A DNA stretch of 25,143 nt from an uncultured Collinsella sp. (GCA_900547285.1 URGF01000009.1:1-25143); one strand, 5' to 3'. Shown: positions 1 through 7,745, counted from the first letter of the stretch. Numbers and translations: made by a program. Notes: generated by a model from the letters alone, not told the origin.

Positions 1-1
1 C

Positions 2-706
2 CAGATCGACTACGACTTTTCAGAGGCAGAGAAAAACTCCCGCAGCCTGATGCAGCGCTTTGGTGCGCTGGAGGTGGCCATGCGGCAGGGTGATCTCGCT
101 TTCGAGGTGCGGGATTACCTGAAAGACCACCCCAATGCGGCGGTGGTCAATCTGGGCTGCGGGCTGGACAACACCGGCAGAACCTGCGACAACGGTAAGT
201 GCAAGATCTACAATCTGGACTTCCCGGATGTGATTGCCTTGCGGCAGCAGCTACTGCCCGCCGGGGATCGAGAACAAAATATCCCCTGCGATCTGAAAGA
301 CACCGCATGGTTTAGCAAAATCGATGCCTCCGGCGGGGCGGTATTCTTTGCCTCCGGGGTGTTCTATTACTTTCTGACCCAGCAGGTCCGGGAATTGGTG
401 CGGGGGATGGCGGACGCTTTCCCCGGCGGTGTGCTGGTCTTTGATGCTGCCAATCGGACGGCAGTAAAGATGATCGCAAAAACATGGCTTAAGACTGCAA
501 AAATCAAAGATGTGGGGGCATATTTTGCGGTTTCGGATGCCGCCAGGGAAATCGGCGCGTGGGACAGCCGTCTGCAGGTCACAAGTCGCGGCTATATGCT
601 GGGTTACAACGATTTGAGGGACTCTTCTGTCAACGGCTTTTTCCGGTTTCTCGCAAGGGTCGGTGACAACGGGATGAAAATGCAAATCGTGAAAATAAGA
701 TTTTGA
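2..706 (+). CDS. Class I SAM-dependent methyltransferase, LCM/PpmP-type (5' end outside window)
   Basis: The reading frame is open from base 2, so the gene starts upstream of the window; a Met codon at 50 is internal, because the codons before it keep good protein character. The motif VVNLGCGLDNT is the SAM-binding motif I of the leucine carboxyl methyltransferase (LCMT, COG3315) family. It is followed by IYNLDFPDVIALRQQLLP, which is the family's acidic loop, by the GVFYYF stretch and by GGVLVFDAAN. The family methylates small-molecule or carboxyl/hydroxyl acceptors; the substrate here cannot be read. Codon use (AGG Arg, CGG Arg, TCT, AAA, ATT) differs from the GC-ending pattern of downstream genes, which suggests acquisition, perhaps from a Firmicute. 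Family call is firm; function is only general. Confidence 0.85.
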   Translation, partial: QIDYDFSEAEKNSRSLMQRFGALEVAMRQGDLAFEVRDYLKDHPNAAVVNLGCGLDNTGRTCDNGKCKIYNLDFPDVIALRQQLLPAGDREQNIPCDLKDTAWFSKIDASGGAVFFASGVFYYFLTQQVRELVRGMADAFPGGVLVFDAANRTAVKMIAKTWLKTAKIKDVGAYFAVSDAAREIGAWDSRLQVTSRGYMLGYNDLRDSSVNGFFRFLARVGDNGMKMQIVKIRF

Positions 707-832
707 GAGGCAAAAACGAAGCGCATTCACTTGGACGTTGAAGAAGACGGCTTTTACGGCGCATATTGGGCGTGCAAGGACACACATACAGCAGCGGGCA
801 CGGATTCAATTGAAACCGTGCCCGCTATCTGA
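707..832 (+). other. In-frame open tail after the methyltransferase stop
   Basis: Directly after the TGA at 704-706 the same frame stays open for 41 codons to a TGA at 830-832. The peptide contains IHLDVEEDGFYGAYWACKD, which looks protein-like. There is no ATG or ribosome site for it, and the last third overlaps the hairpin at 793-826. It may be the remains of a longer or fused neighbour, or chance. I cannot assign a family. Confidence 0.2.
793..826. terminator. Hairpin between convergent methyltransferase and guaA
   Basis: A perfect 11-bp stem (AGCGGGCACGG with CCGTGCCCGCT) closes a 12-nt loop that is itself nearly palindromic. It lies between the ends of two convergent genes (the plus methyltransferase and minus guaA). 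The downstream tails are only moderately T-rich on either strand, so a bidirectional terminator is likely but not textbook. Confidence 0.65.
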
Positions 833-860
833 TACTAAATTATTTTATCGAACGCCTGTT

Positions 861-2459
861 CTATTCCCACTCGATCGTCGCGGGCGGCTTGGACGTGATG
901 TCGTAGCAGACGCGGTTGGCGCCAGGGACCTCGGCAACGATGCGGCCAGAGATGCGGGCCAGGACGTCGTAGGGCAGCTTGGCCCAGTCGGCGGTCATGG
1001 CGTCGCTGGACTCCACGGCGCGCAAGATGATCGGGCGCTGATAGGTGCGCTCGTCGCCCATAACGCCAACGGACTTGATGTCGGGCAGGACTGCAAAATA
1101 CTGCCAGCAGCTGTGCTCGGAGTTGCGCTCGCCGGTCTGCTCAAACAGACGCTGGTTGTAGGCGTCGAGCTCCTCGCGCACGATGGCGTCGGCGTTCTTG
1201 AGGATCTCGAGCTTCTCCTTGTCGACCGCGCCGATGATGCGGATGGCAAGGCCCGGGCCCGGGAAGGGCTGGCGGAACACGATGTGGCCCGGCAGGCCGA
1301 GCGCAAGGCCAAGCGCGCGGACCTCGTCCTTAAAGAAGTGGTCGAGCGGCTCAATAAGGTCGAAGTGTACGCCCTCGGGGAACGGGATCAGGTTGTGGTG
1401 GCTCTTGATGGTGGCCGTCTTGCCGCCCGTCTTGCGAGCACCGGACTCGATGATGTCGGGGTAGATGGTGCCCTGAGCCAGGTACTTGACCGGCTTGCCA
1501 TCGGTCTCGAGCTGCTGCGCCACGGCGAAGAACTCTTTCCAGAACTGCGTACCGATGATACGGCGCTTCTCCTCGGGCTCGGTCACGCCGGCCAGAAGCT
1601 CGGCATAACGGTCCTCGGCGTGGACGTGAATAAAGTCGACGTCAAACTGCTTGGTGAAGACCTCCTCCACCTGCTCGGGCTCGCCCTTGCGCAGCAGGCC
1701 GTGGTTGATGAACACGCAGGTCATCTGCTTGCCCACGGCGCGGGCGCCCAGCGCAGCCACGACGGAGGAGTCGACGCCGCCGGACAGGGCCAGAATCACG
1801 CGGTCGTCGCCGACCTTCTCGCGGAACTCGGCCGTCATGGTCTCGACCAGGTTGTCCATGCTCCAGTTGGGCTCCAGGCCGCAGATCTCAAACAAGAAGT
1901 TGCTCAGCAGCTGCTGACCGTACTCGGAGTGCTTGACCTCGGGGTGGAACTGCGTGGTGAAAATCTTGCGCTCGACGCACTCCATGGCGGCAACCGGGCA
2001 TACGTCGGTGCTGGCGGTAACGGTAAAGCCCTCGGGCACCTCGGACACGGCGTCGCGGTGGCTCATCCACACGGTCTGCTCCATGGGCGTGGAGTTAAAG
2101 AGCTTGGCGCCGGCAGTGCGCGTAATAGTGGCGCGGCCGTACTCGCCCACCTCGGAGTGACCGACCTTGCCGCCGAGCGTCACGGCCGTGATCTGATGGC
2201 CGTAGCAAAAGCCCAGGACGGGAAGGCCCAGGTCAAAGATGGCAGGATCGATGGACGGAGCGTCCTCGGCGTACACGGAGGCCGGGCCGCCAGAAAGGAT
2301 GAGCGCAGAGGCGTTCATCTCGCGAATCTCATCGGCCGAGATGTCGCAGGGAACGATCTCGGAATACACGTTGAGGTCGCGGACGCGACGGGCAATGAGC
2401 TGACCGTACTGCGCACCAAAGTCGAGTACGAGGACCTTTGCGGAAGCCTTTTGATCCAT
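861..2459 (-). CDS. guaA: GMP synthase (glutamine-hydrolysing)
   Basis: This converts XMP, ATP and glutamine to GMP, the last step of guanine nucleotide synthesis, in the cytoplasm. The 532-residue product has the class I amidotransferase domain first: LPVLGFCYGHQ with nucleophile Cys85, and the HPEV motif with His172 and Glu174. The ATP-pyrophosphatase P-loop SGGVDS follows at about 226-231, then the C-terminal dimerisation/XMP domain ending in ITSKPPATIEWE, the usual GuaA terminus. The start at 2459 is chosen because an AGGAGGGG ribosome site sits 5 bases upstream; the frame stays open for 12 more codons (GSPPTGGET) that are not family-like. Length matches the family (about 515-530). It is divergent from the asparaginase gene across a 267-base spacer. 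Confidence 0.97.
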   Translation of the reverse strand: MDQKASAKVLVLDFGAQYGQLIARRVRDLNVYSEIVPCDISADEIREMNASALILSGGPASVYAEDAPSIDPAIFDLGLPVLGFCYGHQITAVTLGGKVGHSEVGEYGRATITRTAGAKLFNSTPMEQTVWMSHRDAVSEVPEGFTVTASTDVCPVAAMECVERKIFTTQFHPEVKHSEYGQQLLSNFLFEICGLEPNWSMDNLVETMTAEFREKVGDDRVILALSGGVDSSVVAALGARAVGKQMTCVFINHGLLRKGEPEQVEEVFTKQFDVDFIHVHAEDRYAELLAGVTEPEEKRRIIGTQFWKEFFAVAQQLETDGKPVKYLAQGTIYPDIIESGARKTGGKTATIKSHHNLIPFPEGVHFDLIEPLDHFFKDEVRALGLALGLPGHIVFRQPFPGPGLAIRIIGAVDKEKLEILKNADAIVREELDAYNQRLFEQTGERNSEHSCWQYFAVLPDIKSVGVMGDERTYQRPIILRAVESSDAMTADWAKLPYDVLARISGRIVAEVPGANRVCYDITSKPPATIEWE

Positions 2460-2726
2460 GGTTTCCCCTCCTGTTGGCGGGGAGCCGGTGCCCACCCGCG
2501 TGAATGAACGAAAATAACTTTCATAGTGTACACGTTATATGGGGTTTCTCGTCCCTCGCAGCCATCAGCGCACGGCAAACGCACGACCTGGGCCCTTATT
2601 TGACGGCAATTGAAGTGTTACTAAACGTTACAGATGATGTATTACGTTTGAACATTGGACGCCCTGTGCCACAATACTGCCGAACGACTCCGCCTCTGCG
2701 GCGGCAAATACGATAGGAATACCAGC
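2460..2726. promoter_or_regulatory. Divergent promoter region between guaA and asparaginase gene
   Basis: The spacer must hold promoters for both genes. On the plus strand TTGAAC at 2648-2653 and AATACT at 2673-2678 (19-base spacing) are a weak pair ahead of the asparaginase gene. On the minus strand TACACT, overlapping the palindrome GTGTACAC near 2528-2535, is a possible guaA -10. I see no purine riboswitch fold or G-box that I would defend. Confidence 0.3.
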
Positions 2727-3740
2727 ATGAAGCGCATCCTTCTCATCGCCACGGGCGGCACCATCGCATCGACCGAGGACGGCAACGGCCTCTCCCCCGC
2801 CCTGACCGGTGAGGAACTCGCCCAGAGCGTCCCCGAGATCTCGGGCCTCTGCGAGCTCGACGTGGTGCAGCCCATGAACATCGACAGCACCAATATGCGC
2901 CCCAGTGACTGGATGCGTATCCGCGACGTCATCGTCGAGGGTTATGCCGACCACGACGGCTTCGTGATTCTGCACGGTACCGACACCATGAGCTACACCG
3001 CGGCAGCGCTTTCCTACCTGATTCAGGACAGCCCCAAGCCCATCGTGCTCACCGGCTCGCAAAAGCCCATGGGCAATCCCTTTACCGACGCCAAACTCAA
3101 TCTGTACCAGAGCCTGCTCTATGCGCTCGACAAGCATTCGCACGACGTTTCGATCGTGTTTGGCGGTGTGGCCATCGCCGGCACGCGCGCCCGCAAGCAG
3201 CGCACCATGAGCTTTAACGCGTTCATTAGCGTCAACTATCCGCCCATCGCCTATATCCGCAACGACCGCATCGTGCGCAACGGACTTCACGGCACGCGTC
3301 AGGGCGAAAACCCGGTGCGTTTCTACGACAGCATCGACCCGCGCGTATTTGTACTCAAGCTTACGCCCGGCGTAAACCCGGGCATCCTCGACGCCCTGGC
3401 CGATAGCTACGACGCCGTGATTCTGGAGACCTTTGGCATTGGCGGTATTCCCGAGTTTGGCGAGTCCGGCGAGTCATTCCAGGAGGCAATTTTCCGCTGG
3501 GTCGATTCGGGCCGCACCGTCGTTATGACCACGCAGGTCCCCGAAGAGGGCCTCGATCTGGGCGTTTATGAGGTCGGCCGTGCTTACGCCGATCATCCGG
3601 GCATTCTGCGCGGCGACGATATGACCACCGAGACGCTCGTGGCCAAAACCATGTGGGCACTCGGCCAGTCACGCGATGCCGCCGAGATCCAGCGCCTGTT
3701 CTACAGCCAAGTCAACCACGACCGCATCCCGATGGCGTAA
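2727..3740 (+). CDS. ansA: L-asparaginase, type I (cytoplasmic)
   Basis: Hydrolyses asparagine to aspartate and ammonia. The 337-residue protein has no signal peptide and matches the length of cytoplasmic AnsA (about 338). The first catalytic motif ATGGTIAS gives Thr12; the second, HGTDTMSYTAAALSYL, gives Thr85-Asp86; the family lysine lies in GTRARKQRTMSF (Lys157). The C-terminal half carries the small domain (TTQVPEEGLDLGVYEVGR) seen in this class. The start at 2727 puts TATGGGC-free family sequence (MKRILLIATGG) at the N terminus; the ribosome site (TAGGA, 2714-2718) is weak. The frame is open for 24 codons upstream, but these are not family-like. It is a single-gene unit with no obvious T-tailed terminator. 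Confidence 0.95.
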   Translation: MKRILLIATGGTIASTEDGNGLSPALTGEELAQSVPEISGLCELDVVQPMNIDSTNMRPSDWMRIRDVIVEGYADHDGFVILHGTDTMSYTAAALSYLIQDSPKPIVLTGSQKPMGNPFTDAKLNLYQSLLYALDKHSHDVSIVFGGVAIAGTRARKQRTMSFNAFISVNYPPIAYIRNDRIVRNGLHGTRQGENPVRFYDSIDPRVFVLKLTPGVNPGILDALADSYDAVILETFGIGGIPEFGESGESFQEAIFRWVDSGRTVVMTTQVPEEGLDLGVYEVGRAYADHPGILRGDDMTTETLVAKTMWALGQSRDAAEIQRLFYSQVNHDRIPMA

Positions 3741-4060
3741 TCCCTAAGGCAGTTCCACTTATCGCAGCCTCAAACGACAGGTGGTCCCCCTCGGGCCGTG
3801 CAAAAATCGGAGTATTCTGCAATTTCTCCGCCGGAGGCGCAGAATCGGCTGATTGTTAGACAAACTTTTAGGACGAACGGCCGTCTAGTAAATATTTATT
3901 CCTCATTTTTATTTAGCGCGTGGATTAACTACTGTTAAAAAGGCAACGCCAGCCGCTCGGGCTACCATCTACGGCTGAACAGGTGCTGAATACTCGCGAT
4001 TTTGCACATCGCAACCAGGGGGACCCGCCCAAAGAGCGTCAAATACAGCGGGGGAACGCC
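3741..4060. other. Gene-free, partly AT-rich stretch with hairpin
   Basis: No credible gene in these 320 bases. They hold a nested hairpin (3814-3845, listed separately), a very AT-rich segment around 3886-3918 that contains the palindrome TAAATATTTA (3889-3898), and a small GCGAT/ATCGC hairpin near 4000 that could serve as a weak 3' structure for the XRE gene. The AT-rich segment could hold an orphan promoter, but no gene follows it in the right direction at a plausible distance. Confidence 0.5.
3814..3845. repeat. Nested hairpin downstream of asparaginase gene
   Basis: ATTCTGC (3814-3820) pairs with GCAGAAT (3839-3845), and inside it CTCC pairs with GGAG around a GCC loop. A further AATC/GATT pair can close the outside. 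It lacks a T tract. It could be the 3' structure of the asparaginase transcript or a dispersed intergenic repeat unit. Confidence 0.4.
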
Positions 4061-4279
4061 CTATTCGATACCCTCGAGAAGCTCTGACACCGTCATGCCA
4101 AGGGCGGGCGCGATCTTAAATAGAACCTTGAGCGTGAAATTTGCCGTCCCATCTTCGATTCGGTCGAGGTAGGGTCGGCTGATTCCTGTCGCCACACAAA
4201 AATCAACCTTGGAGATACCAAGGTCCCTGCGTGTCTCTTCGACCCGCCTGCCAAGAATCTGTTTAGCACGTTCGTCCAT
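4061..4279 (-). CDS. Small XRE/Cro-type HTH transcriptional regulator
   Basis: A 72-residue protein that is almost entirely one HTH_3 domain. Helices run through VEETRRDLGISKVDFCVATG, and the recognition helix is in ISRPYLDRIEDG; LKVLFKIAPALGMTVSELL is the usual end of the domain. It has no sensor or protease domain, so it probably acts as a small dimeric repressor. The ATG at 4277-4279 starts the domain in the expected place. It is divergent from an unknown gene, and a perfect 24-bp palindrome lies in the 76-base gap, so autoregulation and control of the neighbour are likely (inference). AT-rich compared with its surroundings. Confidence 0.85.
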   Translation of the reverse strand: MDERAKQILGRRVEETRRDLGISKVDFCVATGISRPYLDRIEDGTANFTLKVLFKIAPALGMTVSELLEGIE

Positions 4280-4308
4280 GCAGACGAGTTTGAAATGGAG
4301 CCGAACAT

Positions 4309-4332
4309 AAACGTAAACTATAGTTTACGTTT
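4309..4332. promoter_or_regulatory. Perfect 24-bp palindrome, operator with overlapping divergent -10 elements
   Basis: Centred between 4320 and 4321, every one of the 12 base pairs is symmetric; the half-site is AAACGTAAACTA. The centre gives TATAGT on both strands (4319-4324 on plus, 4322-4317 on minus), a good -10 hexamer. The site is 30 bases from the XRE start and 23 from the start of the divergent gene. A protein bound here would block both promoters. The -35 boxes are not convincing. Confidence 0.75.
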
Positions 4333-4355
4333 TGCCGAATACACAGGAGTTTTCT

Positions 4356-4745
4356 ATGTCGGGTTCTTCGGTCCGCACGTACCGAGCCACGCTTCGCACA
4401 AACAGCGCACCGCCAAAGCTCGTCGTCGTTGAAGCAGAATGTCTTTCGCCCGATGAGCGCACAGCATTTGCATTGCTATCAAGTCGCGTCGCCGCCGTTC
4501 TGGTCCCTTGCCCGGCGCAAGGCGAACTTGCCATCCAATGCCAAGCGCACAGCTGCTCGCTCAATCAGGCTGCCGTAATCGCAACCAGCCAACGTGGTCT
4601 GCCCCTTCTCCTGGAAGCCGGTATCGCACTCGCCCTTCGCGGCGCCGGATACGAAAACGAGGCCGCCGCCGACATGGTCTTTAAACCACAATCGAGCGGC
4701 GGCCTCGCAGCAGCCCTTGAATATGCGTGCAGGCTCGTTGCCTAA
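4356..4745 (+). CDS. Hypothetical protein, 129 residues, divergent from XRE regulator
   Basis: I do not recognise this protein. The start at 4356 is set by AGGAG at 4345-4349, 6 bases upstream. The product is Ala/Leu-rich, with no signal peptide, membrane segment or cysteine-pair motif. It has a predicted beta strand (PKLVVVEAEC) followed by helical stretches (RTAFALLSSRVAAVLVPCP; GLPLLLEAGIALALRGAGYENEAAADMVF; GGLAAALEYACRLVA). It begins 23 bases after the palindrome and is probably repressed by the XRE protein. The compact arrangement recalls toxin-antitoxin and phage-like switches, but nothing in the protein identifies a toxin. It ends 9 bases from the convergent DUF1648 gene without a visible terminator. 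Confidence 0.7.
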   Translation: MSGSSVRTYRATLRTNSAPPKLVVVEAECLSPDERTAFALLSSRVAAVLVPCPAQGELAIQCQAHSCSLNQAAVIATSQRGLPLLLEAGIALALRGAGYENEAAADMVFKPQSSGGLAAALEYACRLVA

Positions 4746-4754
4746 AAGGACAGG

Positions 4755-5138
4755 CTAGAAACCAAAGCCAAAGCCCGTTCCGGTAATCGCCGAGTACATA
4801 AAGTAAACGTTGACCACGTTGAGGAACACACCCGTGATGCAACCATTACGCAGGTAGCGCTCGCACACGATGCGCGCCATGGCGGCGGAGTCATCATTGT
4901 TTTTAGCCTGGCGTCCTGCCGTAAAGTACGTCGCCACGCTCAGCAGCAGGTTGAGCACCGGCAGTGCCAGCAACTCGTAGCTCTTGCCCCAGCGCGTCAC
5001 CTCGCCGGCTGCATTAAACTTCGTTGCCACCTCGGGACCAATGTTGGGGATCACAAACGCCGCTACCACCAGCGGAAGCACCGCAAGTACGAGCAGCGCG
5101 ATACCCATGTAGCCGGCTTTTTTGCCATATTTAAACAT
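4755..5138 (-). CDS. DUF1648-type small membrane protein
   Basis: A 127-residue protein with three hydrophobic segments at about 10-31, 54-73 and 98-119. The loop VATKFNAAGEVTRWGKSYELLALPVL is the DUF1648 signature (the P-x-H-F-N-x-x-G-x-x-x-x-W-G type), as found in SdpI-like immunity/permease proteins. Here the domain stands alone, and the protein ends in an unusual GFGFGF tail. The role is unknown; in Bacillus SdpI gives immunity to a toxin, but the family is broad. It starts 11 bases after the ychF stop, with AAGGACG as ribosome site, and so is likely cotranscribed with ychF. Confidence 0.8.
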   Translation of the reverse strand: MFKYGKKAGYMGIALLVLAVLPLVVAAFVIPNIGPEVATKFNAAGEVTRWGKSYELLALPVLNLLLSVATYFTAGRQAKNNDDSAAMARIVCERYLRNGCITGVFLNVVNVYFMYSAITGTGFGFGF

Positions 5139-5149
5139 GTGCGTCGTCC

Positions 5150-6226
5150 TTACACGTTAAAGCGGAAGTGCACGACGTCGCCATCGGCCATGACATAGTC
5201 CTTGCCCTCAATACGCAGCTTGCCGGCGGCCTTGGCGCCCTGCTCACCGCCGAGCTCGATGTAGTCGTCATAGCCAATGACCTCGGCCTTAATAAAGCCG
5301 CGCTCAAAGTCGGTGTGGATAACGCCGGCGGCCTGCGGGGCGGTCGCGCCCTGACGAACCGTCCAGGCCTTGACCTCCATCTCGCCGGCCGTAAAGAACG
5401 ACTGCAGGCCAAGCAGCTTATAGGCCGCCTGTGCGAGCACGTCCAGGCCGGGCTGCTCCAAGCCCAAGCTCTCCAGGTAGTCGGCGGCGTCCTCGGGATC
5501 GAGCTCGGAAAGCTCGGCCTCGATCTTGGCGCAGATGGGCAGCGGCTTAACACCATCGATGGGCGCCAGATCGTCGTTGAGCATATCCTCGTCCACGTTA
5601 GCCACATACAGGATGGGCTTCATAGTGAGCAGGAACAGGCCCTTGGCAGCGGCGCGCTCCTCGTCGGTCATCTCCATAGATGCGGCGCGCTTGCCCTCGT
5701 TGAGCCAGGCAAGCAGACGCTTGGCGACCTCGAACTTGGGCATGAGCTCCTTGTCGCGCTTGGCCTCCTTCTCGAGCTTGGGCAGCTGCTTCTCGAGCGT
5801 ACCCATGTCGGCCAGGATGAGCTCGGTCATAATGGTGTCGGCATCGCCGGCGGGATCGACGAACTCGCCCGTACGGCCCACCTCGCGCATGACGTTGGGG
5901 TCCTTAAAGTAGCGCACGACCTCGCAGATGGCGTCGGTCTCGCGAATGTTGGCCAGGAACTGGTTGCCCAAGCCCTCGCCCTCGTTGGCGCCCTTCACCA
6001 GACCTGCGATGTCGACGAACTCGACCGTCGCCGGCACGATGCGACCCGGGTTAACGATGTCGGCGAGCTTTTGCAGGCGGCTATCGGGCACGTCGACGAT
6101 ACCCACGTTGGGGTCGATCGTGGCGAACGGATAGTTGGCGGCAAGGCCGGTCTTTTTGGTAAGCGCGGTGAACAGCGTCGACTTGCCCACGTTGGGCAGG
6201 CCCACGATACCGATGGAAAGGGACAC
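5150..6226 (-). CDS. ychF: Redox-regulated ATPase/GTPase YchF (Obg family)
   Basis: A conserved translation-associated P-loop NTPase (E. coli YchF, eukaryotic OLA1) that binds ribosomes and prefers ATP. The 358-residue product has G1 GLPNVGKS at 9-16, G3 DIAGLVKGANEGEGLG and the NVDE sequence in place of NKxD, the hallmark of the ATP-preferring YchF branch. A TGS domain is at the C terminus (WTVRQGATAPQAAGVIHTDFERGF). I choose a GTG start at 6226: AAAAGGAG lies 5 bases upstream and MSLSIGIVGLPNVGKS is the family N terminus. The ATG at 6262 would add 12 non-family residues. It leads a two-gene unit with the DUF1648 gene. Confidence 0.96.
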   Translation of the reverse strand: MSLSIGIVGLPNVGKSTLFTALTKKTGLAANYPFATIDPNVGIVDVPDSRLQKLADIVNPGRIVPATVEFVDIAGLVKGANEGEGLGNQFLANIRETDAICEVVRYFKDPNVMREVGRTGEFVDPAGDADTIMTELILADMGTLEKQLPKLEKEAKRDKELMPKFEVAKRLLAWLNEGKRAASMEMTDEERAAAKGLFLLTMKPILYVANVDEDMLNDDLAPIDGVKPLPICAKIEAELSELDPEDAADYLESLGLEQPGLDVLAQAAYKLLGLQSFFTAGEMEVKAWTVRQGATAPQAAGVIHTDFERGFIKAEVIGYDDYIELGGEQGAKAAGKLRIEGKDYVMADGDVVHFRFNV

Positions 6227-6263
6227 GACAGCTCCTTTTGGTACAAGCATTTCAAACTGCATA

Positions 6264-6269
6264 AGTATA
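6264..6269 (-). promoter_or_regulatory. -10 hexamer for ychF
   Basis: TATACT on the minus strand, 37 bases upstream of the GTG start. The -35 region (TTAGCC at 18-base spacing) is weak. This sits inside a GCCGCCG/CGGCGGC inverted repeat (6272-6278 with 6305-6311 just upstream) that could act as a 3' structure for the preceding ferredoxin gene. Confidence 0.45.
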
Positions 6270-6340
6270 GCGCCGCCGCAGCATCTGGGCTAACCCGGAC
6301 GCCACGGCGGCACGAATGAAGCAGAGATAGGGGTCGCTGA

Positions 6341-7594
6341 CTAGTCCGCGAGCTTTTCCACCTGGTCGAGCATCTTGTCAAGCTTGGCCTTTGCCTCGGC
6401 CTTGACCTTCTCAGCTTCTTCGTGGGCCTTGGCCTTCTGGGCGGCCTTTTCCTCGGCTTCGGGATCGACGACGACCAGATTGGACGCGTCATGCTTAACT
6501 AACTTGAGTGCATGCTCGGGGCACACCTTGACGCAGGCACCGCAGCCCAAACAATACGTGGACTCCAGTGCAAAGCGGCCGCTTCCCACCAAATCGCAGG
6601 CGAACGTGGGACACACATTGACGCACTCGCCGCACGACGTGCACTTGTCAAAATCGCACTCCGGCGTGCTCACCTGCATGTTCTGGGCAAGCTCGGGGTG
6701 GTTTTGCAGCGTCGAGAGCACCAGCTGCCGCCCGTGCGTGAGCGAACGGCGACGCTTGGTCGTCGTGGTGCCGCACATGGTGTTGAGCGTACGCTCCAAC
6801 TGGGTAATCTGATGGCGATGGGCTTTGAGCTTCTGCGTCACCGAGGCCAGTGCCGCCGTTGCCGGATTGAGCTTTGTCACGGTAAGGCCCGTGGTGCGGG
6901 CGATCTTTTCCATGTACTCCTTGCGCTCGTACTCGCGGCGCTTATGACATTTGAGGCTCTTGGGATCGACCTCCAGACCCATGCCCGCGCCGGCCCACTC
7001 CTCGGCCTTCGCAATCGCCTCGCCCAGGATGTCCTCACCGCCGGTGTTGCGGCACTTATCGCACACGCCCAGTGGCAGGTACACGCTCACGTTGGGATAG
7101 TCCGCCAGTACCGAGAACCAGGTCTCGGCCGTAATATCGCCCACGCAGGCGACAACAACCTCGTTCTCGCGCGGCATGCGCTTAAGGGCACGCGTGCAGG
7201 TAACGTAGGCGGTCTCGTGGCTCGTAGCCGCCGAGACAATGTCGTCGTAAAGGTTTTTGGGCGCCAGACGCGGCGAAATAATCGCCTCAGTCGGACAGGC
7301 GGCAGCGCACAGGCCGCACTTGCGGCAGGTATCGAGGATCTCGATGGCGTCTTCCTCGACCTCGATGGCGTTGACCGGGCACACGTCCATGCACGCGGTG
7401 CAGCCGCTCTTTTCGTTTTTGCAGGTCAGACACGGAATCGTGTTGCCGCGCGGACGCTCCTTGTAGTCGGCAGGATTCCACTGCGGCGCCGACGGATCGA
7501 GCGCGTCGGTCACGCCGCCAAGCGGGTTTTTAAGAAAGTCGAAACCCTTGCTGATCTCGATAATGTCATCAAACAGATCGTGTTCCTGCGCCAT
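6341..7594 (-). CDS. Multi-cluster 4Fe-4S ferredoxin-type protein
   Basis: A 417-residue electron-transfer protein. The N-terminal ferredoxin pair has Cys55, 58, 65, 68, 72 (CLTCKNEKSGCTACMDVCP) and Cys90, 93, 96, 100 (CRKCGLCAAACP). A second pair lies near the C terminus (CTSCGECVNVCP and CLGCGACVKVCP). Between them is a domain with extra cysteines (YVTCTRAL, VACVGDITAETWF, GVCDKCRNTGG) that resembles small-subunit-like regions of hydrogenase-linked proteins, and a predicted coiled coil (KLKAHRHQITQLERTLN). The tail is a charged Ala/Lys/Glu helix. The start at 7594 has GGGAGGGG 8 bases upstream. No membrane segment or partner oxidoreductase subunit is adjacent, so its redox partner is unknown. 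Confidence 0.85.
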   Translation of the reverse strand: MAQEHDLFDDIIEISKGFDFLKNPLGGVTDALDPSAPQWNPADYKERPRGNTIPCLTCKNEKSGCTACMDVCPVNAIEVEEDAIEILDTCRKCGLCAAACPTEAIISPRLAPKNLYDDIVSAATSHETAYVTCTRALKRMPRENEVVVACVGDITAETWFSVLADYPNVSVYLPLGVCDKCRNTGGEDILGEAIAKAEEWAGAGMGLEVDPKSLKCHKRREYERKEYMEKIARTTGLTVTKLNPATAALASVTQKLKAHRHQITQLERTLNTMCGTTTTKRRRSLTHGRQLVLSTLQNHPELAQNMQVSTPECDFDKCTSCGECVNVCPTFACDLVGSGRFALESTYCLGCGACVKVCPEHALKLVKHDASNLVVVDPEAEEKAAQKAKAHEEAEKVKAEAKAKLDKMLDQVEKLAD

Positions 7595-7631
7595 GCGCGG
7601 CCCCTCCCTGAGCAGTGCAAACAAGCAAGAG

Positions 7632-7640
7632 ATAATAATA
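7632..7640 (-). promoter_or_regulatory. -10 region of the ferredoxin gene
   Basis: Two overlapping TATTAT hexamers on the minus strand, about 40 bases upstream of the start codon. A possible -35, TTGCCC, is at a long 19-base spacing. Confidence 0.4.
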
Positions 7641-7685
7641 CGCTATCGGCCCGTGCCTCGGGCAAATTACACGCGGAGCACCTTT

Positions 7686-7714
7686 GCGGCAAATAGCCTA
7701 TGGCCTATCGCCGC
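7686..7714 (-). terminator. Imperfect hairpin after the first glycerol-dehydrogenase paralogue
   Basis: GCGGC pairs with GCCGC and an inner ATAG pairs with CTAT, 32 bases past the stop codon. There is no clear T tract, so its role as terminator is only probable. Confidence 0.35.
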
Positions 7715-7745
7715 CCCGATTGCACAAGGTCGATCAAGCGCCAAG

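Noticed and set aside
738..2507. A 589-codon open frame opposite guaA
   Set aside because: It is antisense to a gene with every GuaA motif, and its composition (Val/Asp/Gly/His-rich) is the usual mirror of a GC-rich coding strand.
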